Positions 1-7,517 are shown, counted from the stretch's first letter. The stretch is DNA of 64,000 nucleotides from Pseudomonadota bacterium (GCA_021816585.1 JAKAXL010000001.1:62001-126000), one strand, 5' to 3'. Notes: a model not told the origin generated them from the sequence alone. Translations and numbers: made by a program.

Positions 1-1
1 C

Positions 2-190
2 TTCCGCGTGCACCTGATCGGTGCCGGCGAGGTGTCGTACCTGCCCAAGCCCTGGGGCGGCTACCTCAGCGGCTTCGTCGCCACCACGGTGATCGACCGC
101 ACGGCCTTCGGGATCGACGCGTTCTCGGCCGGCATCGGCCACAAGGTGCGCGTGCGCGTGGACGTCGAGGGCGTCCGCAGCTCCTCCTGA
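2..190 (+). CDS. YceI-family protein, C-terminal fragment (5' end outside window)
   Basis: The reading frame is open from the left edge and ends at a TGA, leaving about 62 residues. The stretch GGYLSGFVATTVIDRTAFGI followed by GIGHKVRVRVDVEGV matches the end of the YceI/polyisoprenoid-binding lipocalin-like fold, in which an I-x-R-x-x-FG-I strand precedes the last beta strands (V-x-V-x-V-D-V-E-G). Family members are usually periplasmic or cytoplasmic carriers of isoprenoid-like lipids. The signal peptide, if any, lies outside the window, so the location is unknown. The in-frame GTG at 8 is not a real start because the domain continues upstream. A glutathione S-transferase gene follows 56 bp later on the same strand. 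Confidence 0.75.
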   Translation, partial: FRVHLIGAGEVSYLPKPWGGYLSGFVATTVIDRTAFGIDAFSAGIGHKVRVRVDVEGVRSSS

Positions 191-246
191 ACCGCTCGGC
201 GCCTCGCGCCTCGCACCCCGTTCCGACAACCCCGGAGACTCTCGCC

Positions 247-861
247 ATGAAACTGTATTTCTCCCCCGGAGCCTGCTCGCTGTCCCCACACATCGTGCTG
301 CATGAACTCGGCCTGCAGGCGCAGACCGTGAAGGTCGACCTGGCCAACAAGACCCTGCAGGACGGCGGGGACTTCCGCAAGGTCAACCCGAAGGGCTACG
401 TGCCGGTGCTGCAGCTCGACGACGGCTCGGTGCTCACCGAAGGTCCGGCCATCGTGCAGTACCTGGCCGACCGCAAGCCCGAGTCCGGGCTGGCCCCGGC
501 CAACGGCACGCTGGAGCGTTATCGGCTGCAGGAGTGGCTGAACTTCATCTCGACGGAACTGCACAAGCAGTTCAGTCCGCTGTTCAACCCGCAGCTTCCG
601 GATGCCGTGAAGGATGCGCAGAAGCAGCGCCTGCAGGGCCGCTTCGACTATCTCGCGCAGTCCCTGGCGGGGCACGACTACCTGATGGGCTCGAGCTTCA
701 CGGTGGCCGATGCCTATCTGTTCACGGTGCTGAGCTGGTGCGCCTACGTGGGCATCGAGCTGGAGCGCTGGCCCGTGCTGCAGGCCTATGTGCAGCGCGT
801 GGCGCAGCGTCCGGCGGTGGCGGCGACGCTGCAGGCCGAGCGCGACGCGAAGAAGTCCTGA
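247..861 (+). CDS. Glutathione S-transferase, beta class
   Basis: The 204-residue protein opens with MKLYFSPGACSLSPHI, the signature of bacterial beta-class glutathione S-transferases in which Cys10 contacts glutathione. The thioredoxin-like N-terminal domain (about 1-80) holds the cis-Pro region YVPVL and the glutathione-binding ED-like segment LTEGPAIVQYL. The all-alpha C-terminal domain (about 87-204) contains SSFTVADAYLFTVLSW, the conserved N-capping box. Length is normal for the family, and the ATG follows a GGAGA ribosome-binding site. It conjugates or reduces electrophiles in the cytoplasm; the physiological substrate cannot be told from sequence. The next gene begins 20 bp downstream, so the two may be cotranscribed. 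Confidence 0.93.
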   Translation: MKLYFSPGACSLSPHIVLHELGLQAQTVKVDLANKTLQDGGDFRKVNPKGYVPVLQLDDGSVLTEGPAIVQYLADRKPESGLAPANGTLERYRLQEWLNFISTELHKQFSPLFNPQLPDAVKDAQKQRLQGRFDYLAQSLAGHDYLMGSSFTVADAYLFTVLSWCAYVGIELERWPVLQAYVQRVAQRPAVAATLQAERDAKKS

Positions 862-881
862 AGGCCGCGGGAGTCGGGATC

Positions 882-1679
882 ATGCAGGGAGCCGGTGGGG
901 TGGTGTTCGTGTCGCACGGTTCGCCGATGCTGCCGCTGGAGCCGGGCAGCGCGGCGCCGATGCTGGTCGACCTGGGGCGCGAGCTGCTGCGCCAGGGTCG
1001 CCCGCGTGCCGTGCTGGCGTGGTCTCCGCACTGGATGACCCGCGGCATCGCCGCGGGCGCCAGCCGGCGCCCGCCGACCCTGCACGATTTCCATGGCTTC
1101 GATCCGGCGCTGCAGCGCCTGCGCTACGACGTGCCGGGCGACCCGGATCTGGCGGCGCAGGTGGTCGGCCTGCTGCAGCAGGCTGGGCTGCCGGCGGCGC
1201 TCGACACGCAGCGCGGACTCGACCACGGCGTGTGGGTGCCGCTGCAGCTGATGTTCCCGCAGGCCGACATCCCGGTGGTGCCGCTGTCGATGCCGTGGCC
1301 GCTGGACGCCGCCGGCGCCTGGCGCCTGGGCGGCTTGCTCGCGCCGCTGCGCGAGCAGGGGGTGCTGCTGCTGGGCAGCGGCAGCCTCACCCACAACCTG
1401 CACGAATTCCGTGGCGCAGCGACGGTGGATGACGCCCCCGAGCCCTACGTGCTCGAATTCGCCGCCTGGTTCGAGGACGCCATCGCGCGCGGCGAGACCG
1501 CCGCGCTGCTGGACTGGCGTGAACGCGCGCCGCAGGCGCGGCGCGCCCACCCGAGCGACGAGCACCTGCTGCCGCTGCACTGGGCGCTGGGAGCCGCCGG
1601 CGAGGCCCTGCGGCCGCGCCGCTGGCATGGCGGCGTGCACTATGGCATGCTGAGCATGGATGCGTGGAGCCTGTGCTGA
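882..1679 (+). CDS. LigB-type extradiol ring-cleavage dioxygenase (YgiD/DODA family)
   Basis: The 265-residue protein belongs to the class III extradiol dioxygenases related to 4,5-DOPA dioxygenase and E. coli YgiD. Visible metal-site motifs are VSHGSPM near the start, WSPHW around residue 50, LDHGVWVPL around residue 115 and GSGSLTHNL around residue 170; the four histidines are the usual Fe/Zn ligands. I chose the ATG at 882 because the conserved VFVSHGSP strand begins eight residues later and longer extensions run into the GST gene. It lies between the GST and a carboxylesterase on the same strand. The natural aromatic substrate is unknown; many homologues act on catechol-like amines or have only weak activity. 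Confidence 0.88.
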   Translation: MQGAGGVVFVSHGSPMLPLEPGSAAPMLVDLGRELLRQGRPRAVLAWSPHWMTRGIAAGASRRPPTLHDFHGFDPALQRLRYDVPGDPDLAAQVVGLLQQAGLPAALDTQRGLDHGVWVPLQLMFPQADIPVVPLSMPWPLDAAGAWRLGGLLAPLREQGVLLLGSGSLTHNLHEFRGAATVDDAPEPYVLEFAAWFEDAIARGETAALLDWRERAPQARRAHPSDEHLLPLHWALGAAGEALRPRRWHGGVHYGMLSMDAWSLC

Positions 1680-1740
1680 GCCTGGCGCCCGGCGCGCCGC
1701 CGCGCAGCTTCCTCCAGGCGCAGTCACCGGAGCCATCCTG

Positions 1741-2430
1741 ATGCCCCACAGCCTCGTCATCGCACGCCCCGAAGGTCCGGCGCAGCAACTCGTGCTGCTG
1801 TTCCACGGATTCGGCGCCGACGAGCGCGACATGCAGCCGCTGGGGCTGCGACTGGCCGGGGAGTTCGCGCAGGCCTGCGTGGTCAGCGTGCGCTCGCCGC
1901 AGGCCTGCGCCGGCGGCCGCGGCTACCAGTGGTTCGCGGTGCAGGGAGTCGACGAGCACAACCGTGTCGAGCGGGTGGCCGAGGCGCTGCCGGACTTTCT
2001 CGACACCGTGCGCCACTGGCAGCGCGAGACCGGCACGACGGTGGCGCAGACCGCGCTGGTCGGTTTCTCGCAGGGCGGCATCATGGCGCTGGAGTCCACC
2101 CGCGACCGCGACGCTCCGGCCGGGCGCGTGGTCAGCATCGGCGGGCGTTTCGCGCGCCTGCCGCGGCGCGCCACCGCGGGCACCACGCTGCACCTGCTGC
2201 ACGGCAAGCGCGATGCGGTGATGCCCTACGGTCTGACCATCGAGGCCGCCGAGCACCTGGTGCGCCTGGGCGCCGACGTCACCGCCGACGTGCTGCCCTT
2301 CGTCGGGCACGAGGTCGGCGACGCGGTCACCGACTGCCTGCTGCAGCGCCTGCGCACCTACGTGCCGCTGCGCGTCTGGCGCGAGGCGCTGGCCAGCGAC
2401 CCCGGCACCCCCGACTCACCCTGTCATTGA
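1741..2430 (+). CDS. Alpha/beta-hydrolase, phospholipase/carboxylesterase family (YpfH-like)
   Basis: The 229-residue protein has the alpha/beta-hydrolase layout: an early oxyanion strand LVLLFHGFGADERDM, the nucleophile elbow GFSQGGIMAL (catalytic serine near residue 113), LLHGKRDAVMPY supplying the acidic residue, and VGHEVGDAV supplying the histidine. This matches the acyl-protein thioesterase-like carboxylesterases such as YpfH, which act on short-chain esters or thioesters. The ATG at 1741 begins MPHSLVIARPEG just before the first strand; an in-frame upstream start would overlap the dioxygenase gene. It is the last gene of the rightward GST-LigB-esterase run and faces the enoyl-CoA hydratase tail to tail. 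Confidence 0.88.
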   Translation: MPHSLVIARPEGPAQQLVLLFHGFGADERDMQPLGLRLAGEFAQACVVSVRSPQACAGGRGYQWFAVQGVDEHNRVERVAEALPDFLDTVRHWQRETGTTVAQTALVGFSQGGIMALESTRDRDAPAGRVVSIGGRFARLPRRATAGTTLHLLHGKRDAVMPYGLTIEAAEHLVRLGADVTADVLPFVGHEVGDAVTDCLLQRLRTYVPLRVWREALASDPGTPDSPCH

Positions 2431-2450
2431 TTGTGGGCCCCCCGGGGGGG

Positions 2451-2485
2451 CCGAGTCGACTTGGGGCGGCCCTGCGTCGACTCGG
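2451..2485. repeat. Inverted repeat between convergent genes
   Basis: Ten-base arms CCGAGTCGAC (2451-2460) and GTCGACTCGG (2476-2485) are perfect inverted complements around a 15-base GC-rich loop. The element lies in the 105-bp gap between the esterase and enoyl-CoA hydratase stop codons. There is no T-tract, so termination is possible but not shown. The 31-bp dispersed repeat follows directly. Confidence 0.6.
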
Positions 2486-2490
2486 GGTGG

Positions 2491-2521
2491 GCCCCCAGGG
2501 CCGGGCGCTGCCCGGCCCGCC
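2491..2521. repeat. 31-bp dispersed GC-rich repeat, copy 1
   Basis: These 31 bases recur exactly at 38541-38571. The core CCGGGCGCTGCCCGG can fold as a short hairpin. A run of C and G (CCCCCCGGGGGG-like) lies beside both copies: left of this one near 2437-2450 and right of the other. Both copies sit between convergent genes. This looks like a REP-type element or bidirectional terminator shared by unrelated loci. Confidence 0.75.
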
Positions 2522-2535
2522 ACTCTGTTCAGGGC

Positions 2536-3324
2536 TCAGCGCGGCACCCAGGGGGCGGGCTGCTTGGCCATGAAGGCCGCGAAACCCTGGCGGGCCTCGT
2601 CGGTGGCGCGGACGCGGCTGATGGTGCGCGCGGTCAGCTCGACCACCTCCGGGGTCACCGGCCCGACTTCCAGCGCGGCGAACAACTGCTTGATCTCGCG
2701 CTGCGCGTTCGGGCCTCCCTGCAGCAGTTCGGCCAGCGTGCGCTGCACCGCATCGTCCAGCGCGTCGGCCGCGACCACCTCGTGCACCAGCCCGATGGCC
2801 AGCGCCTCGGCGGCGCCGATGCGCCGCGTGCTCAGCGCCAGCCGGCGCGCCTGGCGCCTGCCCACCGCGTTGACCACATAGGGGCCGATCACCGCCGGCA
2901 GGATGCCGAAACGCGCCTCGCTGACGGCGAAGCTGGCATCGGCGCCGGCGATGGCGATGTCGCACACGCAGGCCAGCCCGAAGCCGCCGCCCAGCGCGGC
3001 GCCCTGGATGCGCGCGACCGTGGGCTTCGCGCAGGTGTCGATGCGCTGCAGCAGCGCCGCGAAGCGGCGGGCGTCGGCGAGGTTCCACGCCTCGTCGGCC
3101 TGGCTGGCGCGCTGCATCCAGTTCAGGTCGGCGCCGGCGCTGAAATGCCGGCCTTCGCCGCACAGCACGATCACCCGCACCGCGGGGTCGGCGGCAAGCT
3201 GCGCGTAGGCCGCGTCGAGTTCGCCGATCATCGCCTCGTCGAAGGCGTTGAACACCTGCGGGCGCGCCATGCGCACCTCGGCCACGCCGGGGGAAGGGTT
3301 CAGGATGGAAAGGGTGTCGGGCAT
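2536..3324 (-). CDS. Enoyl-CoA hydratase/isomerase family, methylglutaconyl-CoA hydratase (LiuC)-like
   Basis: The 262-residue crotonase-fold protein has the oxyanion-hole segments FSAGADLNWM (around residue 65) and GAALGGGFGLACVCDIAIA (around 110). The segment SEARFGILPAVIGPYVV closely resembles the E-x-x-x-G-x-IPA-x-I-x-PYV hallmark of LiuC/AtuE/AUH-type hydratases, which act on methylglutaconyl- or isohexenylglutaconyl-CoA in leucine or acyclic-terpene breakdown. Ordinary crotonases have IPG-x-GG there. No other leucine-degradation genes (liuA, B, D or E) are visible, so the exact substrate is inferred. boxR follows in the same direction 76 bp upstream, leaving open a link with aromatic acyl-CoA metabolism. 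Length is normal. Confidence 0.88.
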   Translation of the reverse strand: MPDTLSILNPSPGVAEVRMARPQVFNAFDEAMIGELDAAYAQLAADPAVRVIVLCGEGRHFSAGADLNWMQRASQADEAWNLADARRFAALLQRIDTCAKPTVARIQGAALGGGFGLACVCDIAIAGADASFAVSEARFGILPAVIGPYVVNAVGRRQARRLALSTRRIGAAEALAIGLVHEVVAADALDDAVQRTLAELLQGGPNAQREIKQLFAALEVGPVTPEVVELTARTISRVRATDEARQGFAAFMAKQPAPWVPR

Positions 3325-3400
3325 CGGGAGACTCCGTGGAAGGGGCGCGGCCGCGCCTTGCAGCGTCCGGCGCGCGCCGAGGGCGGCCTGGTTCGCGGCC

Positions 3401-4345
3401 TCAGTTCGGGATGTGCAGCGCTTCGCGCACCAGCGCGCGCAGCGCCAGGAAGGTCGGCTGCAGCGCCTGCGCGCTGGTGTCCATCGAGAACTCGGCCTTG
3501 GCGTAGAAGGGCTCGCGTCCGGCCAGGATGGTGCGCAGATCGGCCATCGCCTCGGCGCTGGCGGCCATCGGCCGCAGGTCGCCCTGCGCGATCACCCGCT
3601 GCATGTGGTCCTGCGGCGTCGCCTTCAGCCACACCGTGGTGCAGTGCGCCAGCAGCAGGTTGAAGGTCGCAGGTTCCGAGACGAGTCCGCCGGGCGTGGC
3701 GATCACCGCCTCGGCGTACAACTGCACGGTCTCCTCCAGCGCGCGCCGCTCGTAGCGCCGATACGCATTCATGCCGTACAGGGACTGGATCTCGGCGACG
3801 CTGCAGCCGGCGAATTTCTCGATCTCGCGGCTGAGCTCGATGTAGGCGAACCCCAGGTCCTCGGCCAGCATGCGTCCCAGCGTGGACTTGCCGGCGCCGC
3901 GCAGCCCGATCAGCGCCACCCGCGAACTGCGCGCCGCGTTGTCCCCGCCGGTGCCCAGCATCTCGCCGACCTGCGCGCGCACGCGCTTGAGCGTGGCTTC
4001 GTCGCGATGCTCCAGCAGTTCGCGGATCAGCAGCCATTCCGGCGACGACGCGGTGACGTCGCCGAGCAGTTCGGCCAGCGAGCACTGCAGCGCCTGCGCC
4101 ACCTGCAGCAGCACCAGGATCGACGCATTGCCGACCCCGCTCTCCAGGTTCGCCAGGTGGCGTTCGGAGACCTCCGACGCCATCGCCACGGCCTTGCGCG
4201 TCAGCCCGCGGCGCGCCCGCAGCGCGCGCACGCGCTCGCCCAGCGCGACCAGGAAAGGGTGGCGAGCCGGGGCGCCGGCGCGCCCGCCATGCGTCGAGGC
4301 GTCCAGCGCGACAACCCGGCTTTCATGCAATATAGTGCTTGACAT
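3401..4345 (-). CDS. boxR: BoxR/BzdR-type regulator: XRE helix-turn-helix fused to a shikimate-kinase-like domain
   Basis: The 314-residue protein joins an N-terminal XRE helix-turn-helix (about residues 30-95; LTRKAVAMASEVSERHLANL) to a C-terminal shikimate-kinase-like domain (about 140-310) that keeps the P-loop GLRGAGKST. This two-part layout is characteristic of BzdR/BoxR, repressors of benzoate degradation that sense benzoyl-CoA through the kinase-like domain. It is read divergently from a DUF4863 gene, the usual companion in box clusters. No boxA, boxB, boxC or benzoate-CoA ligase gene is present in the window. The ATG at 4345 is the only reasonable start, but an operator-like sequence then overlaps the first codons. 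A role in shikimate synthesis is unlikely given the HTH. Confidence 0.88.
   Translation of the reverse strand: MSSTILHESRVVALDASTHGGRAGAPARHPFLVALGERVRALRARRGLTRKAVAMASEVSERHLANLESGVGNASILVLLQVAQALQCSLAELLGDVTASSPEWLLIRELLEHRDEATLKRVRAQVGEMLGTGGDNAARSSRVALIGLRGAGKSTLGRMLAEDLGFAYIELSREIEKFAGCSVAEIQSLYGMNAYRRYERRALEETVQLYAEAVIATPGGLVSEPATFNLLLAHCTTVWLKATPQDHMQRVIAQGDLRPMAASAEAMADLRTILAGREPFYAKAEFSMDTSAQALQPTFLALRALVREALHIPN
4326..4339. promoter_or_regulatory. Candidate BoxR operator 1 (TGCA-N6-TGCT)
   Basis: TGCA (4326-4329), six bases, then TGCT (4336-4339). BzdR-type repressors are known to bind TGCA-N6-TGCA direct repeats; this site has one mismatch. It abuts the -35 element of the DUF4863 promoter and overlaps the first codons of boxR, where a repressor could block both. 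Confidence 0.5.
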
Positions 4346-4367
4346 CGTGGCGAAGGAAATCTAGATT
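4339..4367 (+). promoter_or_regulatory. Sigma-70 promoter for the DUF4863 gene
   Basis: A perfect -35 TTGACA (4339-4344) is followed after 17 bases by TAGATT (4362-4367), which matches four of six -10 positions. Transcription would begin near 4374, about 48 bases before the ATG at 4422. Candidate BoxR operators lie at both the -35 end and the predicted start point. Confidence 0.65.
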
Positions 4368-4373
4368 CATAGA

Positions 4374-4387
4374 CGCACAATACTGCA
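4374..4387. promoter_or_regulatory. Candidate BoxR operator 2 (CGCA-N6-TGCA)
   Basis: CGCA (4374-4377), six bases, then TGCA (4384-4387); one mismatch from TGCA-N6-TGCA. It lies on the predicted transcription start of the DUF4863 promoter, 48 bp from the first site when measured start to start. Confidence 0.45.
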
Positions 4388-4421
4388 TCTCGCGTTTGGC
4401 TACAACCGTCAACCCTGCGCC

Positions 4422-4892
4422 ATGTCGATGATTCCCGCGTTACATCAAGCCGTTGCCGAGTTGAGTTCGGCGATTTCCGGGCAGGCGCTCGACGCGCGCC
4501 TGCAACAGCTGCTGAATTCGCAGTTCGGTCCCGGCAGCCCGGTGTTCGAGCGTCTGCGCGAGGCCTGCGCGCAGGGCGTCGCACAAGGTGAGCTTTGCCG
4601 ACGCGAGGCTGGGGGAATCCGCTACGGGCGCGTGTTCAAACCCGAGGATGCGCTGCAGGGTTTCTCGGTCGATGTCGTCGACATGCAAGACATTGCAGGC
4701 CCGCACCATGTGCATCCGCTCGGCGAGATCGACCTCGTGATGCCCGTGGACGAGTCGGCGCGCTTCGACGGCAGCGGCGCCGGCTGGGTGGTGTACGGCC
4801 CCGGCAGCGCGCACCGCCCCACCGTCAGCCAGGGGCGCGCGCTCGTGCTGTACCTGCTGCCGCAGGGCAGCATCGAGTTCTCGCAGAGCTGA
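4422..4892 (+). CDS. DUF4863 family protein, predicted small cupin, box-cluster companion
   Basis: This 156-residue protein matches the DUF4863 family found next to boxR in benzoyl-CoA oxidation (box) clusters. Its second half looks like a single-domain cupin: HHVHPLGEIDLV supplies an H-x-H and a glutamate, VVYGPGSAHRPTV resembles cupin motif 2 (P-x-x-x-H), and VLYLLPQGSIEF closes the barrel. The histidines and glutamate could bind a metal; that is inference. The N-terminal 60 residues are helical with no recognised domain. The ATG at 4422 is followed by a second ATG two codons on; either could be used. It has its own promoter, divergent from boxR. Its exact biochemical role is not established. 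Confidence 0.8.
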   Translation: MSMIPALHQAVAELSSAISGQALDARLQQLLNSQFGPGSPVFERLREACAQGVAQGELCRREAGGIRYGRVFKPEDALQGFSVDVVDMQDIAGPHHVHPLGEIDLVMPVDESARFDGSGAGWVVYGPGSAHRPTVSQGRALVLYLLPQGSIEFSQS

Positions 4893-5007
4893 GCGACCGC
4901 GCGCCGCCGCGGCCGCGGCGCGACCGTCTCCAGGGTTTCGCCATCCGGGACGCAGCGCCCGCGCGGCATGGCTGACCCAGTGCAGGGTTCAGGGCGTCCC
5001 ACGCCGC

Positions 5008-5013
5008 TATAGT
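5008..5013 (+). promoter_or_regulatory. Candidate -10 element upstream of the DUF2844-DUF3443 operon
   Basis: TATAGT lies 44 bp before the DUF2844 start codon in the 165-bp gap after DUF4863. No convincing -35 is visible at the right distance, so only the -10 is proposed. Confidence 0.35.
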
Positions 5014-5057
5014 GGGTTCCGCAAGGCCGACCGGCACGGCCTCGGGACGCTGCAGCC

Positions 5058-5597
5058 ATGATCCGGATGAATCGAGTCATCGAATTCGCACAGCCCCTGC
5101 GCGAGTTGCCCTCGGGAGCGGGCCTGCGCAAGCTCGTGGTCGTCGCGCTGGCGGGGCTGGCCTTCGCTCCGCCCGCGCTTGCCGCGCTGGGGGCGCCGGC
5201 GGCCGACGCCTCCGCCGATGGGAATGTGGCGCAGCCGGCGCACATGCTGCGATCGGGTTCGCCGGCGCAGGCGGGCAGCACGACGGTGACCACGGTGACC
5301 ACGCCTTCCGGGGTCACGGTGCGCGAATTCGCAGGCAGCGACGGCATCGTGTTCGCGATCGCGTGGTCGGGGCCGACCATTCCGGATCTCGAAACCCTGT
5401 TCGGCAGCTATTTCCCCGCCTATCGTGCGTGGCGCCAGGCCCATCCCGGCGCGGGCTACCGGGCTCCGGTGGCCGTGCGCGACCCGCAGATCGTCGCCCA
5501 CGCGGCGGGACACATGCGTGCGTATTCGGGCTCCGCCTACGCGCCGGCGCTGGTGCCGCCCGGCGTCGACCTGCTTGCGCTGGGGGTGCAGCCATGA
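5058..5597 (+). CDS. DUF2844 family exported protein
   Basis: The 179-residue protein has a hydrophobic segment, LVVVALAGLAFAPPALAALG (about residues 29-48), which looks like a Sec signal peptide with cleavage after ALA, preceded by a long N-region. A later ATG (MNRVIEF, residue 4) would shorten this only slightly. The mature part contains TTVTTVTTPSGVTVREFAGS and VFAIAWSGPTIPDLETLFG, typical of DUF2844, a family of exported proteins of unknown function in betaproteobacteria. The stop codon overlaps the start of the DUF3443 gene by four bases (ATGA), so the two are translationally coupled; the families commonly occur together. A shared envelope role is inferred. Confidence 0.85.
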   Translation: MIRMNRVIEFAQPLRELPSGAGLRKLVVVALAGLAFAPPALAALGAPAADASADGNVAQPAHMLRSGSPAQAGSTTVTTVTTPSGVTVREFAGSDGIVFAIAWSGPTIPDLETLFGSYFPAYRAWRQAHPGAGYRAPVAVRDPQIVAHAAGHMRAYSGSAYAPALVPPGVDLLALGVQP

Positions 5598-6799
5598 ATC
5601 CACGCGGGGTCCGGCGCCCGGTGCTTCGGCTGCTGCTGGGACTCGCACCGGCCCTGTTGCTGAGCGCCTGCGGAGGCGGCGGCGGCGGCGCCGCGCCGTC
5701 GAGCCCGGTGCCCGCGGTGGGCTCGAACCAGATGCTGGTCACGGTCGAGTCCTACCCGCCGGTCGGCGTGCCGACGGTCAACATCCCCTATGTCACCGTG
5801 CGGGTGTGCGACGCGTCGGGCAACTGCCGCGACATCGACCATGTGGTGCTCGACACCGGCTCCTACGGCTTGCGCGTGCTGCAAAGCGCGCTCGTCGGGC
5901 TGGACCTGCCGACCGACACCACCACCGGCGGCGCCCGGCTGGCCGAGTGCGCGCGCTTCCTCGGCGGCTACATCTGGGGCGGGGTCAGCCATGCCACCGT
6001 CCAGCTCGGCGGCGAGACGGCGGGTCCGCTGCCGATCCAGGTCATCGGGGCCAGCGGCCTGCCGGCCGCGCCCAGCGGCTGCTCGAACGGCACCACCGAT
6101 GTCGGCACGCTGCAGCAGTTGCAGGGCAACGGGCTGCTCGGGGTCGGGCACTTCGTCGCGGACCCGGGTCCCTACTATGGCTGCGGAGCCACCACCTGCA
6201 CCGAGCTGAATCCGCCGCCGGCGACCTCGGCGATGGTGAGCAACCCGGTCGCGCTGCTGGCCAGCTCCGACGACAACGGCATCGTGCTGGCGATGCCGGC
6301 GGTGCCGAACAGCGGCGCCGGCACCACCTACGGCGTGCTCAGCCTGGGCGTGGGCACGCAGGCGGACAACGCGGTGGCCGGCTTCAGCGTGATCCCGGCC
6401 GATCCCCAGGGCGACCTCACCGTGACGCTGCAGGGCCAGGCCTATCCGGGCTCCTTCCTGGATTCGGGCTCCAACTTCTACTTCGCGTCGCTCAGCGGAG
6501 TGCCGGTCGACAGCCGCGGCAACTACATTCCCAGCTCGCTGCTGAACCTGCCGATCACCGTCAGCGCATCGACCGGCGCGGCGTACCCGGCGTCGCTGAA
6601 TTCGCAGATCTACGTCGCCAACTACTCGACCCTGGATTTCTCCAGCCTGGTCGCGTTCAACGACATGGCGACCCGGGTGACGACCTCGCCGGCCATCGTC
6701 GACCTGGGCATGCCCTATTTCTACGGCAAGCAGGTCGCCTACGTGATCAACGGGCGGTCCAGCCCGCTGGGCGTCGGGCCGCTGTACGCGCTGCACTGA
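5594..6799 (+). CDS. DUF3443 family lipoprotein with two aspartic-protease-like D[TS]GS motifs
   Basis: The 401-residue protein starts with a lipoprotein signal: LLLSAC places the lipidated Cys at residue 26, followed by a glycine-rich tether. The rest matches DUF3443. Two motifs stand out: LDTGSYGLRVL (Asp87) and LDSGSNFYFAS (Asp290). They are about 200 residues apart, each after a hydrophobic strand, like the paired D-T/S-G-S/T catalytic motifs of pepsin-type proteases. Between them lie Cys-containing loops (CSNGTTD, YYGCGATTC) that could form disulfides in the periplasm. Coupled to DUF2844 by an ATGA overlap. The family function is unknown; protease activity is my inference, and a non-catalytic role is equally possible. 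Confidence 0.82.
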   Translation: MNPRGVRRPVLRLLLGLAPALLLSACGGGGGGAAPSSPVPAVGSNQMLVTVESYPPVGVPTVNIPYVTVRVCDASGNCRDIDHVVLDTGSYGLRVLQSALVGLDLPTDTTTGGARLAECARFLGGYIWGGVSHATVQLGGETAGPLPIQVIGASGLPAAPSGCSNGTTDVGTLQQLQGNGLLGVGHFVADPGPYYGCGATTCTELNPPPATSAMVSNPVALLASSDDNGIVLAMPAVPNSGAGTTYGVLSLGVGTQADNAVAGFSVIPADPQGDLTVTLQGQAYPGSFLDSGSNFYFASLSGVPVDSRGNYIPSSLLNLPITVSASTGAAYPASLNSQIYVANYSTLDFSSLVAFNDMATRVTTSPAIVDLGMPYFYGKQVAYVINGRSSPLGVGPLYALH

Positions 6800-6833
6800 G
6801 GCCGGGCGCGGCTCCCACCCGCGGGGGGCGCGG

Positions 6834-7355
6834 TCAGGCGCTCGTCGCGCGCTGCAGCGACAACCGGCGCAGCGCCTGGGATTGCGCGCGCGCCACCGCG
6901 TGGCCGCGCGCGGCGGCGCGGTGCAGCCACATCAGCGCGAGGTCGGGGTCGCGCTCGACCCCCAGACCGTGCAGGTGGCAGTGGCTGAGCCAGTGCATCG
7001 CATCGGCATGCTGCTGCTGCGCGGCTTCCAGCAGCAGGCTGACCGCCCCGGCGGCGCGCCCGTCGTGCAGCAGTTCGGTGCCCAGGCAGGCCAGCGCCTC
7101 GGCGTCGCCGGCGTCGGCGTCGAGCACCAGGCGCATCCATTGCTGCCGCGAGCCCGGCGCGGCGCCAGGGCCCGGCACTTGCGCGCCCGGTGCCTCCAGC
7201 ATGTCCAGCACCTGCTCCAGCGCAACCAGCGCGCGCCCGGCCGGGTCGGTGCCGACCAGGCTCAGCGTGCCGTCGTCGCACCAGCGGCGAACCGTGCGCT
7301 CGCTGCGGCCGAGCACCAGCGAGGCCATGCGCCGGCTGCAAGCGTGGATGGTCAA
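6834..7355 (-). CDS. HTH plus Sel1/TPR-like repeat protein, unknown function
   Basis: With a TTG start at 7355 the product has 173 residues. The N-terminus (RMASLVLGRSERTVRRWCDD) resembles a MerR/excisionase-type helix-turn-helix. The C-terminal half contains Sel1-type solvent-exposed helical repeats, clearest in AMHWLSHCHLHGLGVERDPD and LALMWLHRAAARGHA. Sel1 repeats usually mediate protein contacts. The frame stays open to a start at 7523, but that extension is low-complexity and would cross the pilin promoter, so I prefer the shorter form. It is divergent from the first pilin gene, across a 299-bp gap holding a sigma-54 promoter, and faces the DUF3443 gene tail to tail. A regulatory role in pilin expression is only a suggestion. 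Confidence 0.65.
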   Translation of the reverse strand: MTIHACSRRMASLVLGRSERTVRRWCDDGTLSLVGTDPAGRALVALEQVLDMLEAPGAQVPGPGAAPGSRQQWMRLVLDADAGDAEALACLGTELLHDGRAAGAVSLLLEAAQQQHADAMHWLSHCHLHGLGVERDPDLALMWLHRAAARGHAVARAQSQALRRLSLQRATSA

Positions 7356-7517
7356 GTCAGGCTCCCGCGGCGCCGGACCGCGGCGCCTTCTGTCCAGGTA
7401 TTTTGCCCTGACAAAGGGTGTGGTGGCCAGCCCGCAGGCTGGACACGTTGCGCCCGATGGCCGAGCAGGGCCTTGGACACGGGGCTCGGCGGGCGGGTCG
7501 AGGCCCTTGCGCGGGCC

